Assembly: GCF_003313385.1 (NCBI RefSeq)
Contig: NZ_QMHN01000008.1
Coordinates: 1 to 64,000 of the forward strand
Source: Pedobacter chitinilyticus
Lineage (GTDB): Bacteria > Bacteroidota > Bacteroidia > Sphingobacteriales > Sphingobacteriaceae
DNA length: 64,000 bases
Direction of reading: 5' to 3'
The notes under the pieces were generated by a model. The model ran no database searches. It worked only from the letters and a program-made list of their open reading frames with translations, and was not told where the DNA came from. The position numbers and the translations under genes were made by a program. This document shows, piece by piece, positions 8,404 through 16,639 of the stretch (position 1 is its first letter; each line of letters begins with the position of its first letter).

Positions 8404-8842
8404 TTCAGTTTCCCTACATCGGGTAATTAAAGCAAGTCCTGAAAAAGTATTTAGGGCATTTGCAGATCCTTTAGCGCATGCTACTTGGTTACCTCCTTAC
8501 GGTTTTATCTGCACTGTACAGCAAATGGATTTTAAAGAGGGTGGTCAGTTTAAAATGACGTTTATCAATTTCAGTACGGGTAATAGCCACTCTTTTGGCG
8601 GCAAGTATCTTGAAATTAAACCTAATGAATTTATTAAGTACACCGACACTTTTGATGACCCGAACTTACCGGGCGAAATGACCACTACTATTTGGCTGAA
8701 CAAAGTGATTTGTGGTACTGAACTGAAAGTGGTACAGGAAGGGATTCCAGCAATGATTCCTGCTGAGATGTGCTATTTGGGCTGGCAAGAATCCTTAGAA
8801 AAATTGATGAAATTGGTGGAGCCTGAAATTCCAGACGCTTAA
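8393..8842 (+). CDS. Second SRPBCC/AHSA1-family protein
   Basis: 149 residues. 'VSLHRVIKASPEKVFRAFADPLAHATWLPPYGF' is the family start, 'GGKYLEIKPNEFIKYTDTF' the central strands, and 'CYLGWQESLEKLMKLVEPEIP' the closing helix. It overlaps the DoxX gene by 11 bases and is 10 bases from the VOC gene, so it is third in the operon. Distinct in sequence from the first SRPBCC gene, so not a recent tandem copy. Confidence 0.9.
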   Translation: MKSNSVSLHRVIKASPEKVFRAFADPLAHATWLPPYGFICTVQQMDFKEGGQFKMTFINFSTGNSHSFGGKYLEIKPNEFIKYTDTFDDPNLPGEMTTTIWLNKVICGTELKVVQEGIPAMIPAEMCYLGWQESLEKLMKLVEPEIPDA

Positions 8843-8852
8843 TCGTTTTGCC

Positions 8853-9248
8853 ATGGCAGCATCTAACCAAAACCCATTTGTGAGTGCTGTTTTCCTTACC
8901 TTTTCTGGTAATTGTAAGGAAGCACTCACTTTTTACCAAACTTGCTTTGGTGGAGCTCTTCGATTTGATTTTTTTGAAGGGCTACAGGGTTACGCACAGC
9001 TGCCAGTCATCAATGGTTCGCTTGTTTCCGACACCATCAACATCCATGGTTCTGATTTGGTGCACAATGAAGGTAGAATACTGGGAAATCACATCGCGAT
9101 TTTTATGCAATGCGCAAATGTGGAGGCTAGAAAGGTACTCGTTGAAAAACTACAACAAAACAAAGAGTCTGGTTTTACTGGAAATAACGTAGAAAAGCTT
9201 ATCGAAATCACTGATGCCTTTGACGTAAGATGGATATTGCACGCTTGA
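8853..9248 (+). CDS. VOC-family protein, PhnB-like
   Basis: 131 residues. 'FVSAVFLTFSGNCKEALTFYQTCFGGALRF' is the start of a PhnB-type glyoxalase-fold protein; the C-terminus 'ITDAFDVRWILHA' replaces the usual 'DRFGVRWMIN'. Metal ligands of true glyoxalases are not evident, as is normal for PhnB-like proteins, so the activity is unknown. Last gene of the operon, followed by a terminator 35 bases after the stop. A decayed relative of its C-terminal half lies at 11391-11568. Confidence 0.87.
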   Translation: MAASNQNPFVSAVFLTFSGNCKEALTFYQTCFGGALRFDFFEGLQGYAQLPVINGSLVSDTINIHGSDLVHNEGRILGNHIAIFMQCANVEARKVLVEKLQQNKESGFTGNNVEKLIEITDAFDVRWILHA

Positions 9249-9282
9249 CAATAGTATAATTCCAATCTCACTTGGTTTGAAC

Positions 9283-9309
9283 GCAGTTCTGAAAAGAGCT
9301 GCTTTTTTT
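9283..9309 (+). terminator. Terminator of the SRPBCC-DoxX-VOC operon
   Basis: GCAGTTCT, loop GAAA, AGAGCTGC, then seven T. Stem of 8 bp with one G-U pair. Confidence 0.88.
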
Positions 9310-9444
9310 GTTACTTGCTATTGTTATTTTGAACACAGTGTAACAATTTGATTTTTTCTTTGATGAATAATACAATTAACTTGTCCAAAGTAGTTTGGTA
9401 TTTATTTCTTCAATAAGAGTAACGATTTGAACGGATTGGCGATT

Positions 9445-10200
9445 ATGAACAATGACTTTAATTTTACTTACATTGAACCTGAGAAGCAATTTGCCGATTT
9501 TGTAGAAAGTATTGGTATATTTTTTAATTCCTCGACAACACCCAAAGAAGTAGTGGTTTTACCTGATGGAAGAATTGATCTTTTCTTTTGGAAATCTGAC
9601 GAGGAAACCTTTGAGATCATCCTTTTAGGCCTAGAAACAGTAGCAGAGCAAAGAAGCCTTCCGCCTAAAACCATCATTTATGTGATTAGTTTTAAACCGC
9701 TTGCGGTGGAATATCTTTTACGAGAATCTATTGCTGAGTTATTAAATACTGGGAAAAAGCTACCTTATGGTTTCTGGAGTTTCGGCATTAACGACCTTAA
9801 TGACTTTGACACCTTTTGTTTAAAGGCTAACCAGCAATTAGCCGTACATTTACCAGCAAAAATTGATGAAAGAAAACGCAAACTTTTTGAGTTAATTTAT
9901 GCGTCTAATGGTGAAATGACTGTAAAAGCACTTTCGGAAAATGTTTTTTGGAGCAGCAGGCAGATCAACCGATATTTTACCCAACAGTTTGGTCTGCCAT
10001 TAAAAGCCTACTGCAGTATTTTACGTTTTAGGGCATCATTAAATCATATTGCTAAAGGAAAACTTTTCCCAGAACTAAATTTCACGGACCAAACTTATTT
10101 TATTAAGGAAATCAGAAAATTTTCTGGTGTGGTTCCAAGAGAATTATCCCAAAATAAAAACGACCGATTTGTACTATTATCCGTCCTTAAACAAAAATAG
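9445..10200 (+). CDS. AraC-family transcriptional regulator
   Basis: 251 residues from the ATG at 9445; a TTG at 9427 lies in frame but is a weaker start. The N-terminal half ('PDGRIDLFFWKSDEETFEIILLG', 'ISFKPLAVEYLL') resembles the DUF6597-type sensor domain. The C-terminal half carries the AraC DNA-binding region: 'MTVKALSENVFWSSRQINRYFTQQFGLPLKAY' and 'LNFTDQTYFIKEIRKFSGVVPRELSQ'. It is followed after 28 bases by the TetX-like monooxygenase gene on the same strand. A -7 element straddles its stop codon, so the downstream gene can be transcribed separately, and this protein is its obvious candidate regulator (inference). Confidence 0.88.
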   Translation: MNNDFNFTYIEPEKQFADFVESIGIFFNSSTTPKEVVVLPDGRIDLFFWKSDEETFEIILLGLETVAEQRSLPPKTIIYVISFKPLAVEYLLRESIAELLNTGKKLPYGFWSFGINDLNDFDTFCLKANQQLAVHLPAKIDERKRKLFELIYASNGEMTVKALSENVFWSSRQINRYFTQQFGLPLKAYCSILRFRASLNHIAKGKLFPELNFTDQTYFIKEIRKFSGVVPRELSQNKNDRFVLLSVLKQK

Positions 10201-10205
10201 TTTTG
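10198..10205 (+). promoter_or_regulatory. -7 element TAGTTTTG before the monooxygenase
   Basis: Matches TAnnTTTG. It covers the stop codon of the AraC gene and ends 23 bases before the start at 10229. Confidence 0.45.
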
Positions 10206-10225
10206 TGTCATCATTTAATTGACAC
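10205..10225 (+). promoter_or_regulatory. Inverted repeat GTGTCA-N9-TGACAC, candidate operator
   Basis: A perfect 6-bp inverted repeat lies between the -7 element and the ATG of the monooxygenase. The spacing of half-sites suits a dimeric repressor better than an AraC protein. It could also be chance in an AT-rich stretch. Confidence 0.4.
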
Positions 10226-10228
10226 ATT

Positions 10229-11389
10229 ATGTTATTGACAAATAAAGAAATCGCTATTATTGGCGGAGGCCCTGGGGGCTTAACATTAGCAAAGCTTTTA
10301 CAACTCAAAGGAATTAGGGTAAGGGTATATGAAAGGGATATAGATAAACATGCTCGTGTACAAGGTTCGCCGCTTGATCTTCATGAAGAGTCGGGCATGG
10401 CTGCCTTAAAGAAGGCAAACTTGTTAGACGAGTTTAAAAAGTGTTTTATGTACGGTGCGGATAAAAAGTTAATTACTGATGATCAAGCGAATATCTTTTT
10501 TAGTGATCATGACACCAAACTGGAAGAGAACTTTGGCGATCCGCATTTCCGTCCAGAGATAGATCGTGGTGTACTTAGACGGCTGTTGCTAGATGCGCTG
10601 CTACCTGAAACGGTAATTTGGGACAGCCATTTCGTGCGGATGGAAAAGCAGGATGATGGTTGGCTATTACATTTCAAAAATGGACAGTCTGCATACGCTG
10701 ATCTGGTAGTGGCTGCAGATGGTGCCAATTCCAAAATACGTCCTTATCTTACTGATATTAAACCTTTTTATTCGGGCATCACCATGCTGGAAGGCAATAT
10801 TAATTGTTCGAAACAGGCAGTACCTCGTATAGATGCTTTGATTAAAGGTGGAAAAATAATGGCTTTTGGAAATAAAAAGAATTTATTGCTGGGCCAGAAA
10901 GGTAATGGCGATTTGGGTTTTTATGCCAGTTTTAAAGCTGCCGAAGATTGGGCCACCACCAATGGACTAGATTATACAGATGGTGCTCAACTATTGGATT
11001 GGTATAAGAAAGAATATTCGGAATGGGACAGCATTTGGCAGGAGCTGTTTGAAAAAGCAGCACTACCTTTTATTCCACGGCCAATTTACTGTATGCCTTT
11101 GACACAAAGTTGGGAAACATGCCACAACTTGACCATGCTTGGGGATGCAGCGCATGTAATGCCACCCTTTGCCGGAGAAGGTGCTAACATGGCCATGTTG
11201 GATGCTTTAGAACTGAGCGAATGTTTGACCTCGGACCGATATGCTACTTTACAGGAAGCCATTTCATTGTTTGAAATAAATATGCGTAAAAGAGCGGCTG
11301 CTGCTGCACAAGAATCTTTGGAAAATGGGGAACTGATGCATTCGGAAAATGCATTGACCCACATGTTGGAAATGTTTTCTGGTCACTAA
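10229..11389 (+). CDS. FAD-dependent monooxygenase of the TetX type
   Basis: 386 residues. The Rossmann motif 'IAIIGGGPGGLTLAKLLQLKGIRVRVYERD' binds FAD; 'GSPLDLHEESGMAALKKANLLDEF' and 'FRPEIDRGVLRRLLLDALLPETVIWD' follow the TetX pattern; 'MLGDAAHVMPPFAGEGANMAMLDALEL' is the second FAD/NADPH motif. Length and order match class A flavin hydroxylases. Cytoplasmic; it would add one oxygen atom from O2 to an aromatic or polyketide substrate using NAD(P)H. TetX itself inactivates tetracyclines, but many Bacteroidota chromosomes carry homologues with other substrates, so resistance must not be assumed. Paired with an AraC regulator. Confidence 0.9.
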   Translation: MLLTNKEIAIIGGGPGGLTLAKLLQLKGIRVRVYERDIDKHARVQGSPLDLHEESGMAALKKANLLDEFKKCFMYGADKKLITDDQANIFFSDHDTKLEENFGDPHFRPEIDRGVLRRLLLDALLPETVIWDSHFVRMEKQDDGWLLHFKNGQSAYADLVVAADGANSKIRPYLTDIKPFYSGITMLEGNINCSKQAVPRIDALIKGGKIMAFGNKKNLLLGQKGNGDLGFYASFKAAEDWATTNGLDYTDGAQLLDWYKKEYSEWDSIWQELFEKAALPFIPRPIYCMPLTQSWETCHNLTMLGDAAHVMPPFAGEGANMAMLDALELSECLTSDRYATLQEAISLFEINMRKRAAAAAQESLENGELMHSENALTHMLEMFSGH

Positions 11390-11390
11390 A

Positions 11391-11568
11391 TTTGAGGTAT
11401 TTATTGGCAACGATATGGCCAATTTTGTACCGCGTACTGATATTGAAGCCAGACGAGCTCTTGTTGAAAAATGGCATTCAACAAGAAGCTTAGGTCGTTG
11501 AAAAATTTGATGACAAGCTGATTGGGATCAACGGTGCTTTTAATGTAAGATGGGTGTTATGTGTTTAA
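11391..11568 (+). pseudogene. Decayed VOC/PhnB-like gene fragment
   Basis: Reading from 11391 gives 'GNDMANFVPRTDIEARRALVEKW', a stop at 11499, then after a one-base frame change 'VVEKFDDKLIGINGAFNVRW' and 'VLCV' to a stop at 11566. This matches the C-terminal half of the VOC protein at 8853-9248 ('GNHIAIFMQCANVEARKVLVEKL', 'VEKLIEITDAFDVRWIL'). It lacks the N-terminal half and has an indel near 11490, so it is a broken remnant. It begins directly after the monooxygenase stop. Confidence 0.75.
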
Positions 11569-11586
11569 CTAAAATCAAAATGTCCA

Positions 11587-13002
11587 CTAGTTTTTCTTCC
11601 ATTGGTCTGTCCTGAATGAAGAAACTGGCAGCCCTTCTACGCTATATAACTCTCCTACACACCAATCTGTAAAGGCGTATCTTACGGCAACAGGCTGTTT
11701 TACCTTATCGCTATAAACCCTCACTACATCATTGTGTATTACGGCTGTAGCGGGATAAAATACCTGATCTGCTGCTGCCACCTCAAATTGTGTCAATGGT
11801 TTTCCATGAGTGGTTAAGCCTAGCGGAACGTGATTAAAACTCACGGTAACGGTATCATTTTTTACCACCATTTTTTTATAGGTTGGACTGGCTGCTGGAA
11901 AGCCCTTTTTTTGATAGGTATTGGATAATGCTAAATAAGCCAATCGCTTAGCCACGATGGTTTTATCGGGCGGATGAATGTTTCTTTCTTCGCCAGCATC
12001 AATTAGGATGGCCACTCCCGAATTGCTTAGCGTGTCGGGTAATTTCAACTGCGCCTCACGCAGCAAGGGCACCTTATATTCTTGTTTTTGTGGATATCTC
12101 ATTGGTGCCAGCTGGGCCAAGTAGAATGCCCAGTCGCCTATTTTCCATTGCTCACGCCATGACTTCACCATTGTATATTGCAATGCTAAATAGTCATCGT
12201 AGTTATGGCGGTTTTGTTCGCCCTGATACCAAATTACTCCTGCAATGTGATAACCAATTAAGGGGGCAATCATGCCATTGAACAAATTGCCTGGGGTTTG
12301 ATGCACTGCTTTGGAAATGGATTGGTTTGTGGCTAAGCGTTCTTGTAAAGTCTCGGTCACTAAATCTTTGTCTATCCACGCCTCAATTGCCGAGCCACCC
12401 CAGGTGACCTGAATAATGCCTACTGGCACCCCCAATTGCTTACGTAAATATTTGGCAAATTGATATCCCGCAGCACTAAATGGCGCCACTGATTCTGCAT
12501 CGGCGGCCTGCCAATTCCCCTCTACCTTGGTTTGGGGAGTAGCGGCATGTTTACGAGCCATTTTAAATAAACGGAGCATGGGATCAGGTGATTCCATTAA
12601 CAAATCCAATGAATTGGTAATTGGCAAGACATTGTAGCCTTTAACGGGCATATCCATATTTGACTGTCCCGAACAAATCCAAACCTCTCCTATCAAGATA
12701 TCGTTAAGCACGATCTTATTTTGTTGGCTCACACTGATCTCAAAAGGTCCACCTGCATGAGGCGTGGCTACCTCTACTGACCAGTTCCCCTTTTCATCGG
12801 GCTTGGTGGTATAGGTTTTACGATCCCAAGAAGTTTGAACCGTGATTTCTTTTTTACCCATGGCGTTACCCCATATTTTGGCGTTACTTTGCTGTTGGAG
12901 CACCATATGGTTAGAAAAAAATGCTGGCAAGGTTACTTGTGCTTGTGCCATGGTGGCCATTCCGAAAAAGGAAGCAAATAGCAATGGTATCAATTTTTTC
13001 AT
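11587..13002 (-). CDS. Sialate O-acetylesterase-like carbohydrate esterase
   Basis: 471 residues with a signal peptide (MKKLIPLLFASFFGMATMAQA). An N-terminal beta-domain ('PAFFSNHMVLQQQSNAKIWG') is followed by the SGNH-like SASA domain with the nucleophile motif 'VWICSGQSNMDMPV' and 'GVIWYQGEQNRH'; the Asp-His pair is probably in 'DAGEERNIHPPDK'. Enzymes of this type remove O-acetyl groups from sialic acids or from plant polysaccharides. Location periplasmic or outer surface. It is not in a polysaccharide-utilisation locus here: no SusC/SusD or sialidase nearby. Single gene, convergent with the decayed VOC fragment. Confidence 0.9.
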   Translation of the reverse strand: MKKLIPLLFASFFGMATMAQAQVTLPAFFSNHMVLQQQSNAKIWGNAMGKKEITVQTSWDRKTYTTKPDEKGNWSVEVATPHAGGPFEISVSQQNKIVLNDILIGEVWICSGQSNMDMPVKGYNVLPITNSLDLLMESPDPMLRLFKMARKHAATPQTKVEGNWQAADAESVAPFSAAGYQFAKYLRKQLGVPVGIIQVTWGGSAIEAWIDKDLVTETLQERLATNQSISKAVHQTPGNLFNGMIAPLIGYHIAGVIWYQGEQNRHNYDDYLALQYTMVKSWREQWKIGDWAFYLAQLAPMRYPQKQEYKVPLLREAQLKLPDTLSNSGVAILIDAGEERNIHPPDKTIVAKRLAYLALSNTYQKKGFPAASPTYKKMVVKNDTVTVSFNHVPLGLTTHGKPLTQFEVAAADQVFYPATAVIHNDVVRVYSDKVKQPVAVRYAFTDWCVGELYSVEGLPVSSFRTDQWKKN

Positions 13003-13365
13003 GTATTGTTTTTAAGGTGAAGCTACCGATGGTTTAAGCAGCGATTAAAAATGAATGCACTACCTAACAATAGTAGTTGAAAAACTTGGAGCTACCAAAC
13101 CTAAATGAATAAAACTGGTATGGGTAGTTTGTATTTTACTTGTACCTCCGCGTTAAGATTGCTTCGTGCCTCGCAATGACGAATGATAACTTTAATCTTG
13201 CGCATTTAATTCATTACCATCACTAGAAAGCGGCTCAGCTAGTATCCGTTTGAATTGGCTATCATTTGTCTAGAAAATTCATCCACAGATATTTAACACT
13301 TTTTAACAAGCCTTTAACAGTTTGGCCTTACTTCAAAAATTAGCTTTGTTATAAACTAAACAAGT
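13003..13365. other. Divergent intergenic region
   Basis: 363 bases between the esterase start and the GT117 gene. It contains one dispersed-repeat half (13153-13181, GATTGCTTCGTGCCTCGCAA then TGACG) and the plus-strand promoter at 13321-13348. No coding frame. Confidence 0.6.
13321..13348 (+). promoter_or_regulatory. Promoter TTTG-N16-TAGCTTTG of the GT117 gene
   Basis: TTTG at 13321-13324 and TAGCTTTG at 13341-13348 fit the Bacteroidota -33/-7 consensus. Transcription would begin near 13354, about 12 bases before the ATG at 13366. This is the best-formed promoter in the window. Confidence 0.7.
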
Positions 13366-16300
13366 ATGGAAAAATATAGACGCATCAACAATCTAACTGG
13401 ATTGGTAATTTTCTTCTTCGCCTCCTTTGTATACTGGTTATGCATGGAGCCTACCTTAAGTTTTTGGGACTGTGGCGAGTTTATTGCTGCTTCATTTAAA
13501 ATGCAAGTGGGGCATCAGCCTGGAGCGCCTTTGTTTTTGATGATCGGTAAATTGTTCTCGTTATTGGCCGGAACGGATGTTACTAAAGTTGCTTACTGGG
13601 TTAATTTCGTTTCGGTGGTTTCCAGCGGGGCAACTATTATGTTTCTTTTTTGGACGATTAACGCCATTGCACTCAAATTAATTAAGCCCGAGAATGGAAA
13701 GATGAATGGCACTCAGCTGTTCACGGTGGTTGCTGCTGGAACTGTAGGTGCCTTGGCCTATACTTTTTCGGATACTTTTTGGTTCTCGGCGGTAGAAGCT
13801 GAGGTATACGCCATTTCTACGTTGTGTACGGCGATTGTATTTTGGGCGGCCTTGAAATGGGAGACTCACCTTAACGACAAATGGTTGTTATTCATTGCCT
13901 TTATTATTGGGCTTTCGATTGGTATGCATCTTTTAAGTTTATTGATTATTCCGTCGATCAGTTTGCTGTATTACTTTAAGAAATCTGCGAAGGTTAGCTT
14001 ATGGGGATCGATAAAAGCATTTTTATTAGGTTGTTTGATCTTGGGTTTCATTCAATTTGGTATTATCCAATACCTGGTTTTATTTGCGGCTAAGGTTGAT
14101 CTGTGGTCGGTAAACTCCTTAAAAATGGATTTTGGCCAAGGGGCGCTTTTATTTTTAATTGCTATTGCTGCTGTGTTAGCTACCGGCGTATTTTATAGTA
14201 TCAAGAAACGCTTGTACCAACTTCATTTGGTCCTACTGTCTACCATTCTGGTTTTATTTGGTTTTAGTTCGTATTTCATGATCATTATTAGGGCCAATGC
14301 TAAACCGAACATTAACCTATCTAGTCCTGACACGCCTTTGTCGTTGTATTCGTATTTGAGCAGAACTCAATATGAAGAGAAACCTTTACTGAACGGGCAG
14401 TTCTTCGACTCCAAACCTATAGATCTCAAAGAAAAAGGAACCACTTACAGACGTGGAGAACACGCTTATGAGGTGTCAGGAAAACAATTTAGTTATGTTT
14501 ACGACAAGAACACTTTTTTCCCAAGAATTTATAGCAGTAAGCCTGCTCACATTCAATTTTATCAAAATTGGCTAGGTTTATCTCCCGAGCAAAGTCCAAC
14601 ATTTTGGAATAGCCTTAGCTTTTTCAACAGCTATCAAGTTAACTTTATGTATTGGCGGTATTTTTTGTGGAATTTTTCGGGCAGACAGAATGATGTACAG
14701 GGACAGGGGTCTATTACTGAAGGCAACTGGACTACGGGCATCAAGCCGATAGATGCGTTGAGATTAGGCAATCAAAAGGAGTTACCGCTAAGTATTACTG
14801 AAAATGCAGGTCGTAATTCATTTTATGGTTTACCGCTCCTCCTTGGTATTCTAGGTTTAGCTTATCTGTACCGAAAAGACAAAAAAGCTACGATTGTTTT
14901 AGGTTCACTTTTCTTCTTTACAGGAATAGCCATCATTCTATTCATCAACCAAGATCCTTTACAGGTTAGGGAAAGAGATTACGCTTATGTAGGTTCATTT
15001 TATGTATTCGCCATTTTTATAGGCTTAAGTGTTTTTGCGCTTAAAAGTTACCTGCAAAGATTATTAGCGAATAGAACCAGTCTTGTGTTAGCTACCGCCA
15101 TTGCTTTATTTGCTGCTCCTTTATTAATGGCCTTGCAGGGCTGGGACGATCATGATCGAACTGGCAAAACCACCGCTTTGGATATGGCGAAAAACTATCT
15201 CAATAGCTGTGAACCCAATGCCATTTTGTTTACCAATGCTGATAATGACACTTATCCGCTTTGGTATGCGCAGGAAGTGGAAGGCATTAGAACGGATGTA
15301 CGTGTGGTGAATCTCCAGTTTTTATCTACGGCTTCTTATATCGATCAAATGAAGCGAAAACAGGATCAATCTGAAGCCCTACCCATCTCCACGACCAGAG
15401 AAAAGTATAAGGAAGGGGTGCGAGATTACCTTTCTTATGTTGATTATGGATTGACTGATAGTGTAGAGCTAAAAGATTTGCTGGCTATCCTGACTTCGGA
15501 CCATAATGATGATAAAATTCAAATGAACGACGGTAGTTATGAGAACTTTTTACCTTCTCAACACTTGAAGCTGAGTATTGACCCTACTAAAGTGGTTGCC
15601 ACACATACTGTACCAGCAGCGCAGAAGCACCTGATTGCGGATCAAATGGAATGGAAATTCAACAAAAACCATCTCTTTAAAAGCGAGTTAATGGTTTTTG
15701 ATATCATTGCCAACAACCAGTGGAAGCGCCCCATCTATTTTGCTACCAATGTATCTGATGATACTTATGTTGGGCTAGATCAATATTTGTATCAGGAGGG
15801 TTTTGCTTATCGATTACTGCCGTTAAAGCCTACATCGGATGTGGCCACGGACAAGTCGGCACGGACCAATAATGCGTTGGCCTATCAACATTATGAAAAG
15901 TTTGCATTGGATGGCTTTAAGGAAGCGAAATATCTAGATCCGGAAAGTAGAAGGGTATTACATGCTACTTGGGGTTTTGCTAATACGCTAAGCTCAAACT
16001 TAATCCAAAACAACCAAATCAAGCAGGCTGAAAGGGTTATTCAATTGAGTATGGATAAATTGCCTTTGAAGAACAGTTCTATTTCTGATACGCTTAACAA
16101 GATTTCGTTGGTTCAAAACTTATACGCGATTAACCGTCATGGGGATGCGAATAGATTGATTAAAGAAACTTCGCAGTTTATTGATCAAGAATTTGGCTAT
16201 ATCCTTTCGCTAGCGAATAAAAATCAAAATGAGCTTATTTATGATATCAAACAAGGAATGTATGTTTTGCAGGCTTTTAATGAATTGGCCAAAATTTATC

Positions 16301-16371
16301 AGCAAAAGGCTATTGCAGACCAGCTTAAACTAAAAATAGAAAGTTATCACACGCGATTTTCTGCAAGTTAA
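13366..16371 (+). CDS. DUF2723 / glycosyltransferase family 117 membrane protein
   Basis: 1001 residues. The first 600 residues are a multi-spanning membrane domain of about 12 segments starting with 'NLTGLVIFFFASFVYWLCMEPTLSFWDCGEFIAASFKMQVGHQPGAPLFLM' (read in parts), the DUF2723 signature with an early Glu-Pro and Asp as in lipid-linked GT-C enzymes. The C-terminal 400 residues are a soluble, TPR-like helical domain. NCBI names such proteins glycosyltransferase family 117; they are nearly universal in Bacteroidota and likely glycosylate proteins or envelope glycans on the periplasmic side. It has its own promoter and a perfect terminator, so it is a single-gene unit. Confidence 0.9.
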   Translation: MEKYRRINNLTGLVIFFFASFVYWLCMEPTLSFWDCGEFIAASFKMQVGHQPGAPLFLMIGKLFSLLAGTDVTKVAYWVNFVSVVSSGATIMFLFWTINAIALKLIKPENGKMNGTQLFTVVAAGTVGALAYTFSDTFWFSAVEAEVYAISTLCTAIVFWAALKWETHLNDKWLLFIAFIIGLSIGMHLLSLLIIPSISLLYYFKKSAKVSLWGSIKAFLLGCLILGFIQFGIIQYLVLFAAKVDLWSVNSLKMDFGQGALLFLIAIAAVLATGVFYSIKKRLYQLHLVLLSTILVLFGFSSYFMIIIRANAKPNINLSSPDTPLSLYSYLSRTQYEEKPLLNGQFFDSKPIDLKEKGTTYRRGEHAYEVSGKQFSYVYDKNTFFPRIYSSKPAHIQFYQNWLGLSPEQSPTFWNSLSFFNSYQVNFMYWRYFLWNFSGRQNDVQGQGSITEGNWTTGIKPIDALRLGNQKELPLSITENAGRNSFYGLPLLLGILGLAYLYRKDKKATIVLGSLFFFTGIAIILFINQDPLQVRERDYAYVGSFYVFAIFIGLSVFALKSYLQRLLANRTSLVLATAIALFAAPLLMALQGWDDHDRTGKTTALDMAKNYLNSCEPNAILFTNADNDTYPLWYAQEVEGIRTDVRVVNLQFLSTASYIDQMKRKQDQSEALPISTTREKYKEGVRDYLSYVDYGLTDSVELKDLLAILTSDHNDDKIQMNDGSYENFLPSQHLKLSIDPTKVVATHTVPAAQKHLIADQMEWKFNKNHLFKSELMVFDIIANNQWKRPIYFATNVSDDTYVGLDQYLYQEGFAYRLLPLKPTSDVATDKSARTNNALAYQHYEKFALDGFKEAKYLDPESRRVLHATWGFANTLSSNLIQNNQIKQAERVIQLSMDKLPLKNSSISDTLNKISLVQNLYAINRHGDANRLIKETSQFIDQEFGYILSLANKNQNELIYDIKQGMYVLQAFNELAKIYQQKAIADQLKLKIESYHTRFSAS

Positions 16372-16391
16372 GAGCTATATCACGTTTTTAT

Positions 16392-16423
16392 AAAAAAGCA
16401 GTTCCGAAAAGAACTGCTTTTTT
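16392..16423 (+). terminator. Terminator of the GT117 gene
   Basis: AAAAAAGCAGTTC, loop CGAAAA, GAACTGCTTTTTT: a perfect 13-bp stem, 21 bases after the stop. This is the best-paired member of the GCAGTTC hairpin family in the window. Confidence 0.92.
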
Positions 16424-16639
16424 ATTTATTAGAAACCGTTTAAATTTCATTCAAAGAAAGTACACGAATGGCGGGGACGCCATTCTTTGGCGCAAGGCTC
16501 CTTGGTATTAAGATTCTTTGACCTCAAGCCGACGTTTGACCAAGTACAAAATGGTGAGAGCGCGGTTTTGCCCATACAATTTCTTGTTACCAAAGTTCTT
16601 TTGGTGTCCCCTACAAATACCATTTGTAAAACATACAGT

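Noticed and set aside
10229-11389. A tetracycline-resistance gene tet(X)
   Set aside because: The protein has the same fold and motifs but differs widely from TetX as I remember it; substrate cannot be read from the sequence.
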